Source: JBBROS01 sp965213855 (GTDB taxonomy: Bacteria; Pseudomonadota; Alphaproteobacteria; Acetobacterales; Acetobacteraceae). Taken from it: 64,000 nucleotides of DNA. The stretch is from positions 152,763 to 216,762 of the forward strand of contig CBDCAA010000003.1 of NCBI GenBank assembly GCA_965213855.1, read 5' to 3'. Position numbers and translations under genes: made by a program. This document shows positions 17,235-28,526 of the stretch, piece after piece. Every line of letters starts with the position of its first letter. The stretch's first letter is position 1. The notes below the pieces were generated by a model. It was not told the origin of the DNA, searched no databases, and worked only from the letters and a program-made list of their open reading frames with translations.

Positions 17235-18427
17235 ACGCCATCGCCAAGGCGTTCGGGCTGACAGAGGCCGAGCGGGAGCGGGTACTGGCGAAGTCGGCGC
17301 TGTTCAATCCGCCCGAGGTGCAGTTGGCCGATGGACGGCGGGAGCTGGTCGGGCTGAGCCGGGAGGAGCTGGCGGCGGAGCTGGCGGCGATCGGCGAAAA
17401 GCCGTTCCGGGCCAAGCAGATCTGGCATTGGGTGTATCACCAGGGCGTCACGGACTTTGCGGCGATGTCGAGCATCGCGCGGCCGTTGCAGGCGAGGCTG
17501 GCGGAACGGTTCGTGGTCGGGCGGCCGGCCGTCGCGACCGAGCAGAGATCGACCGACGACACGCGCAAGTGGCTGTTCCGGTTCCGCGACGGGCAGGAGG
17601 CCGAGACGGTCTATATCCCCGACCGGACGGAGGATCGCGGGGCGGTGTGCATCAGCAGCCAGGTCGGCTGCACGCTGAGCTGCCGGTTCTGCCACACGGG
17701 CACGCAGAAACTGGTGCGGAACCTGGGTGCGGCGGAGATCGTCGGCCAGTTCATGGCGGCGCGCGACGCCTATGGCGAGTGGCCGAGCCCGCAGGGAGAG
17801 ACGCCGCGGCTGCTGAGCACGATCGTGCTGATGGGGATGGGCGAGCCGCTCTATAATTACGAGAACGTCGCCAAGGCGATGCGGATCGTGATGGACGGCG
17901 AGGGGATCGGCCTGTCGCGGCGACGGATCACGCTGAGCACGTCCGGCGTGGTGCCGATGATGGACCGGTGCGGGGCCGAGCTGGGGGTGAACCTCGCGGT
18001 GTCCTTGCACGCGGTGACAGACGAACTGCGGGACGAGATCGTGCCGCTGAACCGGAAGTACCCGATTGCGGAGCTGATGGCGGCATGCCGGCGCTATCCC
18101 GGGGCGAGCAATGCGCGGCGGATCACCTTCGAATACGTGATGCTGAAGGGCGTCAACGACTCCGAGGTGGAGGCGCGGGCGCTGGTGCAGCTGATCCGGG
18201 GGTTGCCGGCGAAGGTGAACCTGATCCCGTTCAACCCGTGGCCCGGCAGCGCCTACGAGCCGAGCGGGCGGGAGGCGCTGCTGCGGTTCGCGCGAATCGT
18301 GTCGGAGGCCGGGTTCGCGAGCCCGATCCGCATGCCGCGTGGGCAGGACATCCTGGCGGCGTGCGGGCAGTTGAAGACGGAGAGCGTGAAGGAGCGCGCG
18401 GTGGGGTCGTCGGGCAGCCCGGCGTGA
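17231..18427 (+). CDS. rlmN: 23S rRNA/tRNA adenine-C2 methyltransferase RlmN
   Basis: 398 residues, a radical-SAM enzyme that methylates A2503 of 23S rRNA and A37 of some tRNAs. The 4Fe-4S ligands are Cys147, Cys151 and Cys154 in the motif CTLSCRFCHTG. Other signatures: QVGC before the cluster, VLMGMGEPLYNYENV, LSTSGVVPMM, SLHAVTDELRDEIVPLNRKYPI and the catalytic-region RGQDILAACGQL near the C-terminus. GTG start overlapping the ialB-like stop (GTGA). Confidence 0.96.
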   Translation: MNAIAKAFGLTEAERERVLAKSALFNPPEVQLADGRRELVGLSREELAAELAAIGEKPFRAKQIWHWVYHQGVTDFAAMSSIARPLQARLAERFVVGRPAVATEQRSTDDTRKWLFRFRDGQEAETVYIPDRTEDRGAVCISSQVGCTLSCRFCHTGTQKLVRNLGAAEIVGQFMAARDAYGEWPSPQGETPRLLSTIVLMGMGEPLYNYENVAKAMRIVMDGEGIGLSRRRITLSTSGVVPMMDRCGAELGVNLAVSLHAVTDELRDEIVPLNRKYPIAELMAACRRYPGASNARRITFEYVMLKGVNDSEVEARALVQLIRGLPAKVNLIPFNPWPGSAYEPSGREALLRFARIVSEAGFASPIRMPRGQDILAACGQLKTESVKERAVGSSGSPA

Positions 18428-18440
18428 CCATATCTCTGGC

Positions 18441-18587
18441 ATGAGCGAAGAACAGCGGACAGATACGCCGGCAGATCCGGCGATCAAGCAGGCGGAGACG
18501 CTACCCAAGGAGGCCGGGGGACCAGCCGGCCCGGAGCCAACGCGGTTTGGCGATTGGGAGCAGAAGGGGCGGTGCACGGATTTCTAA
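18441..18587 (+). CDS. SDHAF4-like (DUF1674) small protein
   Basis: 48 residues. The C-terminal sequence RFGDWEQKGRCTDF is the DUF1674 signature that ends SDHAF4-type proteins, which assist assembly of the flavinylated succinate dehydrogenase subunit in mitochondria and Alphaproteobacteria. The N-terminal part is polar and Pro/Glu-rich, as usual. It lies 13 bases after rlmN and is probably on the same transcript. No sdh genes are in the window. Confidence 0.85.
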   Translation: MSEEQRTDTPADPAIKQAETLPKEAGGPAGPEPTRFGDWEQKGRCTDF

Positions 18588-18698
18588 GTCGTTCACCGGC
18601 ATGGCCGGTCGCGAATCGCATCGGTTCCGGGTCGCGTAGCGATTGTTCATCTCGGGTGTCTATGGTAGCGCGAAGAACATAGGTTTTTCGAGGTTGCC

Positions 18699-19496
18699 GT
18701 GAGTCAGATCGTCAAGCCGTTCAGGACCAACCGAGAGACGGTGTATGGCCTGTTGTTGTTGCTTGCCGGGACAGCGATCTGGGTCGTTGTTGTTCTCGCC
18801 GTCGCCTATGCGCTCCAGATTCCACAGCTCGCCGCAATCGTCGCGCTGTATCTGTTCTATGCGGTGCTGCTGTATCTCGTCTATTTCATCTCCTCGCTCG
18901 TCTATCGGGCCTATGCGTTCGGCAACATGGTGCTGTTGGGGCCGAGCCAGTTTCCGCAGTTGCATGCGATGGTGGTGGACGGGGCGCGGGAGATCGGGCT
19001 CGGGCAGCCGCCGCGGGCGTTCATCTACAACTCGAACGGCTTGTTCAACGCGTTCGCGCGCCGGATCCTCGGTGGGCGGTTCGTATTCCTGACGTCCGCG
19101 CTGGTCGATGCGAGCAGCGACGAGCAGGTGCGGTTCGTGATCGGGCACGAGTTGGGGCACCATGCGGCCGGGCACCTCAACCCATGGCTGAACTTCTTGA
19201 AATTGCCGGGGCGGGCGGTGCCGTTCCTTTACCCGGCCTACTCGCGGGCACGGGAATACACGTGCGACAATGTCGGCGCGTTCCTGTCGAAGGACGTGGA
19301 GGCGTCGCGGCAGGCGTTGCAGATGCTGGGCTGCGGGTGCAAGCGGCTGAACACGTCGCTGAACTGCGATGCGTTCGCCGCACAGGAGGCGATGGTGCCG
19401 GGTCTGTTCGGGTTCCTGACGGAGATCGTGCGCGGGCATCCGCGGCTGACGCGGCGGGTGCGCAACATCCGGGCGTTCATCGCGGCGGATCGGTAG
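18699..19496 (+). CDS. M48 family membrane metalloprotease
   Basis: 265 residues. Two N-terminal transmembrane segments (about 18-40 and 45-72) are followed by a peptidase domain with the zinc motif HELGHHAAGH and the third ligand region SRAREYTCDNVGA (Glu). The fold resembles HtpX/Ste24-type proteases that handle membrane protein quality control. The start is GTG at 18699, which gives a normal N-terminus. No partner gene. Confidence 0.9.
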   Translation: MSQIVKPFRTNRETVYGLLLLLAGTAIWVVVVLAVAYALQIPQLAAIVALYLFYAVLLYLVYFISSLVYRAYAFGNMVLLGPSQFPQLHAMVVDGAREIGLGQPPRAFIYNSNGLFNAFARRILGGRFVFLTSALVDASSDEQVRFVIGHELGHHAAGHLNPWLNFLKLPGRAVPFLYPAYSRAREYTCDNVGAFLSKDVEASRQALQMLGCGCKRLNTSLNCDAFAAQEAMVPGLFGFLTEIVRGHPRLTRRVRNIRAFIAADR

Positions 19497-19546
19497 GGTT
19501 TACGCCTCCTACTATCGCTGAGGCTGGAGAGGGTCGGGGTACGCCA

Positions 19547-19586
19547 CCCTCACCCCGACCCCCTCCCGCTGAAGCGGGAGAGGGAG
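19547..19586. repeat. REP-like palindromic repeat (copy 2)
   Basis: CCCTCACCCCGACCCCCTCC followed by the hairpin CCCGCTGAAGCGGG and AGAGGGAG. It is very close to copy 1 (8476-8510). It lies between the convergent M48 and gcvP genes and could terminate both. Confidence 0.6.
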
Positions 19587-19591
19587 AAGGA

Positions 19592-22470
<2,879 letters not shown>

Positions 22471-22474
<4 letters not shown>

Positions 22475-22845
22475 AGCGTCTCCACCAGGGCGTCGTAGGC
22501 GGGCTTGTCCATCAGCGCTTCGAAGTCGGCGGGGTCGGACAGAGTCATCTTGAAGAACCAGGCGCCGGCCTCGGCCTCGGCATTGACCAGGGCCGGGTCG
22601 TCGGAGAGGCCGGGGTTGATTTCGGTGATGGTGCCGGCGAGGGGAGCGTAGACGTCGCTGGCGGCCTTCACGGACTCGACGACCGCGCAGGCTTCACCTT
22701 CGGTAACGTCCCGGCCGGGTTCGGGCAACTCGACAAACACGACGTCGCCCAGCGCCTGTTGGGCATGGTCGGTGATGCCGATGGTGGCGGTGCCGTCCTC
22801 GAAGCGGACCCACTCGTGGTCCTTCGTATAACGTACGTCGGCCAT
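22471..22845 (-). CDS. gcvH: Glycine cleavage system H protein
   Basis: 124 residues. The lipoylated Lys60 lies in VVESVKAASDVYAP, and TKDHEWVRFEDG opens the domain as in all GcvH. It carries the aminomethyl intermediate between the P and T proteins. It sits 15 bases after gcvT and overlaps gcvP by four bases. Confidence 0.97.
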
Positions 22846-22860
22846 ATCAGTGCTCCGGTT

Positions 22861-24006
22861 TCAGGGCTTGGCGTAGCGGGTGGGGACGAAGGGCGTGGCC
22901 GCTGTCACGGCGGGCAGGGTCTTCCCGCGAACCAGCAGGTGGATGGGCGTGCCGATGGCGGCGAGGTCGCGGCGGACATAGCCCATGGCGATCGGGGCCT
23001 GCAGGGTGGGCGAGAAGGTGCCGGAGGTGATGGAGCCGGCGGCCGTGCCGTCGGGAGCGACGATCTGGGTGTCGGCGCGGGCCGGGGCGCGGCCGTCCGG
23101 GCAAATGCCGACGCGCAGGCGGGTGGGGCCGTGCTCGAGCTGGTCGAGCACGGGGCCGGCGCCGATGAAGTTGGCCTCGGTGCGGCGGCGCTTGCCGATG
23201 GTCCAGGCGAGGTTGGCCTCGACCGGCGTGGTGAGCTCGTCGATGTCGGCGCCATACAGGCAGAGCCCGGCCTCGAGGCGGAGGCTGTCGCGGGCGCCGA
23301 GGCCGGCGGGGAGAACGCCGGGCTGGGCGAGCAGGAGGTCGGCGAGGGCTTCGGCGTGGTCGCTGGCGACGGAGATCTCGAACCCGTCCTCGCCGGTGTA
23401 GCCGGAGCGGCTGATCCAGGCGGGGATGCCGCCGATCTCGGCTTCGGCGACGCCCATGAAGACCAGGGCGGCCGCGGCGGGGCAGAGCGGCGCCATGATG
23501 GCGGCGGCGGCGGGACCCTGAAGTGCGAGGAGGGCGCGCTGGTTGTGCTCGGCGATGTCGATGCCGGGCAGGTGCTCGACGAGGTGGCGGGCGTCGACTT
23601 CCTTGCGGCTGGCGTTGGCGACGACCAGCAGGCGGTCGCCGTAATTGGCGACCATGAGGTCATCGATGATGCCGCCCGCCTCGTTCAGCAGCAGGGTGTA
23701 GCGCTGGCGGCCAGGCTTGAGGGACTGGTAGTCGGTGGGCACCAGGCGCTCGAAGGCGGCGGCGGCCGCGTCGCCCTGGAGGGTGATCTGGCCCATATGG
23801 CTGACGTCGAACAGGCTGGCATGGGTGCGGGTGTGGACATGCTCGGCGAGCACGCCGGGGCCGTATTGGACGGGCATCTGATAGCCGGCGAAGGGGACCA
23901 TCTTGGCGCCGAGCCGGCGGTGCAGCGCGTCGAGCGGGACGGTGCGGAGGAGGTCGGGCTCGTCGGGCTCGATGTTGAGCACGGGGTCTGGGACTTGGTC
24001 GGACAC
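22861..24006 (-). CDS. gcvT: Glycine cleavage system T protein (aminomethyltransferase)
   Basis: About 381 residues. Signatures: LHRRLGAKMVPFAGYQMPVQY at the N-terminus, DVSHMGQI, a DDLMVANYGDRLLVVANAS loop, GYTGEDGFEI, and RDSLRLEAGLCLYG with the folate-site Glu region. It transfers the methylene group to tetrahydrofolate. The start is taken as GTG 24006 (a GGAG-like site lies upstream); the in-frame ATG at 24039 is the alternative. First gene of the operon, behind the glycine riboswitch. Confidence 0.94.
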   Translation of the reverse strand: MSDQVPDPVLNIEPDEPDLLRTVPLDALHRRLGAKMVPFAGYQMPVQYGPGVLAEHVHTRTHASLFDVSHMGQITLQGDAAAAAFERLVPTDYQSLKPGRQRYTLLLNEAGGIIDDLMVANYGDRLLVVANASRKEVDARHLVEHLPGIDIAEHNQRALLALQGPAAAAIMAPLCPAAAALVFMGVAEAEIGGIPAWISRSGYTGEDGFEISVASDHAEALADLLLAQPGVLPAGLGARDSLRLEAGLCLYGADIDELTTPVEANLAWTIGKRRRTEANFIGAGPVLDQLEHGPTRLRVGICPDGRAPARADTQIVAPDGTAAGSITSGTFSPTLQAPIAMGYVRRDLAAIGTPIHLLVRGKTLPAVTAATPFVPTRYAKP

Positions 24007-24091
24007 GCGTGCGCTACTCCCGTCATGCAGCCGCCCCACGGGTCTGGGATGCGGCCGCGAGGTCGCCAGCCGGCGTGTGCCGGCGGGTGCG

Positions 24092-24290
24092 ACCCCCCTC
24101 TGTCCGGGAACCTGAGAGATTCGGGGCCGCGTTGGCGGTCGCCCTTACTCCGTCGGTGCGGCGGCCCCGCGATGGGACGGCCGGCTTTCCAGAGGTCCAT
24201 ATCCCTGGCGCGGTCCTGGGTACCTGAGCGTTTCCGGGGGCCGGTTGCGCCTTCGGTGGCTGGGTGTCGGGCCAGCAGCTCTCCCGCGGG
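24092..24290 (-). promoter_or_regulatory. Tandem glycine riboswitch controlling gcvTHP
   Basis: Reading the minus strand from 24290, aptamer 1 shows GGGAGAGCTGC, ACCGAAGGCGCAACC and GGAAACGCTCAGGTACC followed by AGGACCGCG. Aptamer 2 shows GACGGAGTAAGGGCGACC and CGAATCTCTCAGGTTCC followed by GGACAGAGGGG. These are the conserved cores of the glycine aptamer family, in the usual tandem arrangement, ending ~86 bases before the gcvT start. In this class glycine binding normally switches gcv expression on; that is known of the family, not seen here. Confidence 0.93.
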
Positions 24291-24384
24291 GGATGGAATG
24301 GACCACCCCTGTATGGGGCAAAGGGATGCGGCGTTCAAGCGGATTGGCGCCGGGGGGAGGAGGTGGCGTTGCTGCCGTCTTGAG

Positions 24385-24417
24385 CCACCCCCAACCCCTC
24401 CCTTGCAGGGAGGGGAG
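24385..24417. repeat. REP-like/terminator repeat (copy 3, divergent)
   Basis: CCACCCCCAACCCCTCCCTT-GCA-GGGAGGGGAG forms a pyrimidine lead with an eight-base stem. It is related to the repeats at 8476 and 19547 but with a different stem. It lies between the lipoprotein gene's stop and the riboswitch and may terminate the lipoprotein transcript. A second short stem (CCCCGCTTCGGGG) is at 24448-24460. Confidence 0.5.
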
Positions 24418-24467
24418 ACGCGCGGTGCCTGAACCCCATCCTTCCGCCCCGCTTCGGGGGGGTGCGC

Positions 24468-25046
24468 TCAGCGGGTGGGGCGGGCGCGGTTGGCGGCGAG
24501 TTCGGCTGGGGTGAGCTGGAAGCCGACCGAGACGCGGTAGGCGGCCGCGGTCTTCTTCTCGGTGGTGGGGAGGCGGAGCTGGAGCTCGTCGCCGGCGAGG
24601 CGGAGGTGTTCGGTGTTGGGCGGGAACTCGGCGTGGAGCATGTAGACGCGCTTGTCGAGGATCGTGTCGCCGTCGCTGACCGCGACGAAGTAGGCGACGT
24701 CGGCGATGCGGCTGTTGGAGGCCGGGCCGCGGGTGAGTTCGAGGCCGACGGAGATGGTCGCGACCGTGACGGCGCGGGTGTCGCGGACGCAGGTGCCCTC
24801 GATGCCGGTGATACGGCCATCGAGGACGCTGTCGGTGATGTCGCGGCCAGCCGTTTGGCCGCCGGCCTGGCCGATGCCGCGGAAGCGGTGCAGGTCGCCG
24901 AGGTCGCGGGGAATGCTGGGCTGGGGGCAGGGGGGCGCGAACCGGTCGGGGTCGGAGTCGCAACCGGTCAGTGTCAGGCTGGCGAGTGCGAGCATGGGCC
25001 CCGCGGCCGCGAGTTGGCGGGCGAAGCGGGTGGGCGTGGACGGCAT
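24468..25046 (-). CDS. Putative outer-membrane lipoprotein, unknown function
   Basis: 192 residues. It begins with a signal sequence and lipobox LTGC (hydrophobic run LALASLTLTGCDSD), so it is probably lipidated. The mature part has no family I can name with certainty; conserved-looking elements are DITDSVLDGRITGIEGTC, ISVGLELTRGPAS and VAYFVAVSDGDTILDKRVY, suggesting a beta-rich envelope protein. ATG at 25046 follows a GGAG-like site. Divergent from ispH. Confidence 0.8.
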   Translation of the reverse strand: MPSTPTRFARQLAAAGPMLALASLTLTGCDSDPDRFAPPCPQPSIPRDLGDLHRFRGIGQAGGQTAGRDITDSVLDGRITGIEGTCVRDTRAVTVATISVGLELTRGPASNSRIADVAYFVAVSDGDTILDKRVYMLHAEFPPNTEHLRLAGDELQLRLPTTEKKTAAAYRVSVGFQLTPAELAANRARPTR

Positions 25047-25160
25047 CGGGGTCTCCGGTGGGTCGGGGTGGCGCGGCGGCCGGGGTCGGCTTATGTGTGG
25101 CGCCTGGATGGAATGCATATCGTGCGCGCCGGTGGCACGCTGGACAAGGTGGAGCGGACG

Positions 25161-26183
25161 ATGGATGGCATGTCGGGCGATGGCATTACGGGCCGGGCCG
25201 GGCCGGGGTCGGACCAGGTCAAGCCGGAGCTGCGGGTCGTGCTGGCGGGGCCGCGCGGGTTCTGCGCCGGGGTGGACCGGGCGATCCGCGTGGTGGAGGA
25301 GGCCCTGCGGCGCTACGGCAAACCGGTCTATGTGCGGCACGAGATCGTGCACAACCGGACGGTCGTCGAGGAGCTGGAGGCGCAGGGGGCGGTGTTCGTG
25401 GAGGAGCTGGACGAGGTACCGGCCGACGCCCACGTGGTGTTCTCGGCCCATGGCGTGCCGAAATCGGTGCCCGCCGAGGCCGAGCGCCGCAACCTCATGT
25501 ATCTGGACGCGACCTGCCCGCTGGTGAGCAAGGTGCACCGCGAGGCGGAGCGGCACTTCGCGGGCGGCGGGCCCGAGCAGCGGCACATCCTGATGATCGG
25601 GCATGAGGGCCACCCGGAGGTGGTAGGCACGATGGGCCAGTTGCCGCCGGGCAGCATGACCCTGGTGCAGAGCGTGCGTGACGCCGAGACGGTGCAGGCC
25701 GTCGACCCGGCGAACCTCGCCTTCATCACGCAGACGACGCTGTCGGTCGACGACACGGCGGAGATCGTCGAGACGCTGCGGCGGCGGTTCCCGCTGATCG
25801 AGGGGCCGAAGCGGGAGGACATCTGCTACGCGACGACGAACCGCCAGGCGGCGGTGAAGGCGGTGGCGCGGGATTGCGACCTGGTCGTGGTGATCGGCAG
25901 CCCGAACAGCAGCAACTCGCAGCGGCTGCGGGAGGTGGCGGAACGGGCCGGGGCGCGGCAGGCGATCCTGCTGCCGCGGGCGAACATGTGGGACTGGGTG
26001 GTGATGGAGGGCGTCAAGACGCTGGGCCTGACTGCCGGGGCGTCGGCGCCGGAGACGCTGGTGCAAGAGCTGCTGCGGCTGCTGGGCGAGCGTTACCGCC
26101 TGGTGATCGAGGAGCGGCGGGTGACGCAGGAGGACGTGGTGTTCAAGCTGCCGGCGCCGCTCGAGGCCCGCGCGACCACTTAG
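25161..26183 (+). CDS. ispH: 4-hydroxy-3-methylbut-2-enyl diphosphate reductase
   Basis: 340 residues, the last step of the MEP isoprenoid pathway, yielding IPP and DMAPP. The three iron-sulphur cysteines lie in GPRGFCAGV (Cys35), LDATCPLV and EDICYATTNRQ. Other signatures are HEIVHNRTVVEEL, FSAHGVPKSV, IGHEGHPEV, the catalytic-site QTTLSVDD and GSPNSSNSQRL. ATG 25161 is preferred because GGAG lies six bases upstream; an in-frame ATG at 25111 is possible. It starts a cluster ispH-thrB-rnhA. Confidence 0.96.
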   Translation: MDGMSGDGITGRAGPGSDQVKPELRVVLAGPRGFCAGVDRAIRVVEEALRRYGKPVYVRHEIVHNRTVVEELEAQGAVFVEELDEVPADAHVVFSAHGVPKSVPAEAERRNLMYLDATCPLVSKVHREAERHFAGGGPEQRHILMIGHEGHPEVVGTMGQLPPGSMTLVQSVRDAETVQAVDPANLAFITQTTLSVDDTAEIVETLRRRFPLIEGPKREDICYATTNRQAAVKAVARDCDLVVVIGSPNSSNSQRLREVAERAGARQAILLPRANMWDWVVMEGVKTLGLTAGASAPETLVQELLRLLGERYRLVIEERRVTQEDVVFKLPAPLEARATT

Positions 26184-26192
26184 TCCGGGCGC

Positions 26193-27152
26193 GTGGCGGT
26201 CTATACCGAGGTCTCGGACGAGGCGCTGGCGGCGTTCCTGCTGGAGTATGGGTTGGGGTCGGCGGTGGCGTTCCGAGGGATCGCCGAGGGTGTCGAAAAC
26301 AGCAACTTCTCGCTCCGGACCACGGCGGGCGACTTCATCCTGACGATCTATGAAAGGCGGGTCGACCCGGCGGAGCTGCCCTGGTTCCTGGGCCTCATGG
26401 AGCACCTGGCAGGGCGCGGGATCACCTGCCCGCAGCCGGTGCGGGGGCGTGATGGCCAGAGCCTGCGCCAGCTTGCCGGCCGGCCGGCGTGCATCACGAC
26501 GTTCCTGCCCGGCGTGTGGCCGCGGCGGGTGCGGGTGGAGCATTGCGCGCCGCTGGGCGAAGCGCTGGCCGGGCTGCACCTGGCGGGGCGCGGATACCTG
26601 GCGGAGCGGGCGAACGCGCTGGGCCCGGCCGGGTGGCGCGGGTTGCTGTCGCGCTGCCTGCCGCGGGCGGACGAGGTGCAGGCGGGGCTGGGCGCAGAGC
26701 TTGCGGCGGCGCTGGACGCGATCCTTGCTGCCTGGCCGGTTGGGCTGGTGCGGGGGCAGATCCATGCGGACCTGTTCCCGGACAACGTGTTCTTTCTCGA
26801 TGGGCGGCTGTCGGGGTTGATCGACTTCTATTTCGCGGCGACGGACCTGCTCGCCTACGACGTGGCGGTGTGCCTGAACGCGTGGTGCTTCGAGCCGGAC
26901 TACCAGTTCAACGTGACGAAGGCGCGGGCGCTGCTGCGCGGCTATTCGGGCGTCCGGCCGTTGGATGCGGCGGAGCTGGCGGGGTTGCCGGTGCTGTGCC
27001 AGGGGGCGGCACTGCGTTTCCTACTGACGCGGCTGTATGACTGGGTGAATACCCCTGCTGGCGCCATGGTGACGCGAAAGGATCCGCTGGAATACCTGCG
27101 GCGGCTGCGGTTCCATCTGCGGGCGGAGGGGGCGTCGGCCTATGGCGTCTGA
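26193..27152 (+). CDS. thrB: Homoserine kinase (type II, choline-kinase fold)
   Basis: 319 residues. The APH/choline-kinase-like fold is shown by VENSNFSLRTTAGDFILTIYE at the N-terminus (pattern), the catalytic Brenner-type motif GQIHADLFPDNVFF and the metal-binding LIDFYFAATDLLAYDVA. It phosphorylates homoserine in threonine synthesis. GTG start nine bases after ispH. Overlaps rnhA by 11 bases. Confidence 0.93.
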   Translation: MAVYTEVSDEALAAFLLEYGLGSAVAFRGIAEGVENSNFSLRTTAGDFILTIYERRVDPAELPWFLGLMEHLAGRGITCPQPVRGRDGQSLRQLAGRPACITTFLPGVWPRRVRVEHCAPLGEALAGLHLAGRGYLAERANALGPAGWRGLLSRCLPRADEVQAGLGAELAAALDAILAAWPVGLVRGQIHADLFPDNVFFLDGRLSGLIDFYFAATDLLAYDVAVCLNAWCFEPDYQFNVTKARALLRGYSGVRPLDAAELAGLPVLCQGAALRFLLTRLYDWVNTPAGAMVTRKDPLEYLRRLRFHLRAEGASAYGV

Positions 27153-27612
27153 GGCCGTTCCACCTGAGCCGGGGGGCGGGTTCGTCGAGGTGTGGACGGA
27201 TGGGGGGTGCAAGCCGAACCCGGGGCCGGGCGGCTGGGCGGCGATCCTGCGCTTCGGCGGGCATGAGCGGGAGTTGTCCGGGGCGGAGCGGGCGACGACG
27301 AACAACCGCATGGAGCTAACGGCGGCGGCGGCGGCGCTGGAGGCGCTGAAGCGCCCGTGCAAGGTGGTGGTGCACACGGACAGCGAGTATGTGCGCAACG
27401 GGGTGACGCGCTGGCACACCGGGTGGGTGCGGCGGAACTGGCGCAATGCCGCCGGCGATCCGGTGGCGAACATGGATCTATGGCGGCGCGTGCTGGACGC
27501 GGCGAAGGCGCACGAGGTGGAGTGGCGCTGGGTGCGGGGGCACGCGGGGGACCCGATGAACGAACGGGCCGACCGCCTGGCGACGGCGGCGCGGGAGGGC
27601 GCGCTGGGCTGA
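27142..27612 (+). CDS. rnhA: Ribonuclease HI
   Basis: 156 residues. The four acidic catalytic residues are visible: Asp20 in WTDGGCKPNPGPGG, Glu in NNRMEL, Asp in HTDSEYV and Asp in RADRLA; the handle region TGWVRRNWRN is present. It degrades RNA in RNA:DNA hybrids. The thrB-rnhA order is common in Alphaproteobacteria. The stop codon (27610-27612) lies three bases before the transposon terminus at 27616, so this gene is the left flank and probable attachment gene of the mobile element. Confidence 0.97.
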   Translation: MASEAVPPEPGGGFVEVWTDGGCKPNPGPGGWAAILRFGGHERELSGAERATTNNRMELTAAAAALEALKRPCKVVVHTDSEYVRNGVTRWHTGWVRRNWRNAAGDPVANMDLWRRVLDAAKAHEVEWRWVRGHAGDPMNERADRLATAAREGALG

Positions 27613-27615
27613 TGC

Positions 27616-27690
27616 TGTAGGATGACCCATAAAGTGTCTTTTATGACCCCTAAGTTGTCTCTGTAACGACCAATATAGTTTAGCGGTCCG
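27616..27690 (+). repeat. Tn7/Tn5053-family transposon end with phased repeats
   Basis: The sequence starts TGT (27616) and contains three related blocks: GACCCATAAAGTGTCT at 27624, GACCCCTAAGTTGTCT at 27645 and a weaker GACCAATATAGTTTAG at 27668. The spacing of 21-23 bases is about two helical turns. This is the layout of TnsB/TniA binding sites: a terminal TGT followed by repeats of a GAC...TGTC core. No matching inverted copy was found elsewhere in the window by eye. The 5 bases before it (GATGC, 27611-27615) would be the target duplication to look for at the other end. Confidence 0.6.
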
Positions 27691-28526
27691 CCACCGGACC
27701 CAATTCACCACCAATGATTGCACAGCATTCAGCCTCGACGGTTGGGAGATACCGGTTTCCTCCAAATATCGATACAAGCACCCGTCGCATCTACGCTTAC
27801 ACGCCGTCCGAGCATTTACTTATGACACGGCGTGCTTGGCCAGGATTACATCTGCTTGGTGGCAGCTATCTCGGCGACTTGGACTGAGATGACCCCCATT
27901 GCTTGGGCCTTGTTCAACACCCAGGTGCCCTCATCGGGAGAGATTTCGAGCAGTTGCACGACCGCCCGGGCGGCATTCTGGCATCCTGCGAAAGCCGTGG
28001 GCTGCGGAGAAGTTGGCGTGAGCAGCGAGGGGCATCCAGAAGAGCTTGCCCTCCGCATATGTCAGTTAAGGCACACATTGGCACTATAAGGCATAGGTTG
28101 GCGCTGACCCGGTATTGGAAACCCGTGCAGCGTTAGTATTAAAAACAATGCGAATGGTAAGTCTAGTTTGAGGCCCTAGGCGTTCATCGTTCCCGTGCGA
28201 CGCCGACAATTGCCGACGCAGTGTACAATGTGGATTAAAACAACCACTTCGCGCAACACGATACAAGTGACATGCAGTTTGATCTACAATATGCAACGAG
28301 GTCGGGCTTATTTTCCGGGAATGACTATCGGCGTTTCTAAGGAGCATCCCGCCGCAATTGCACCGGTTAGGCCACCTTGTCCAGATGGACAGCAAACCGG
28401 AAGATCGAGCGGGCGATGATTGATGAAGCTGGCGCAACCTACCTAGCAGCTACGGTCTGTTCACCAGTTGAAAGCTACATGGCTAGTCTCATCCGGCCAC
28501 ATCGCATAGAGTGCTGGGCTTAAAAG
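27691..28526. other. Sparse region after the transposon end
   Basis: About 830 bases of lower GC than the chromosome with no convincing gene. A minus-strand frame at 27846-28058 (70 codons; ending ISVQVAEIAATKQM) has reasonable composition but no ribosome site and no recognisable family, so I do not call it. It may hold regulatory sequence for the gene at 28527. Confidence 0.4.

Noticed and set aside
24468..26765. A 765-codon minus-strand frame ending in the lipoprotein gene
   Set aside because: Only the last 192 codons (from 25046) are real; the rest is antisense to ispH and thrB.
27886..27905. Another ATGACCCC string inside the left end region
   Set aside because: Too far from the phased repeats (about 240 bases) and without the TGTC half; probably chance.
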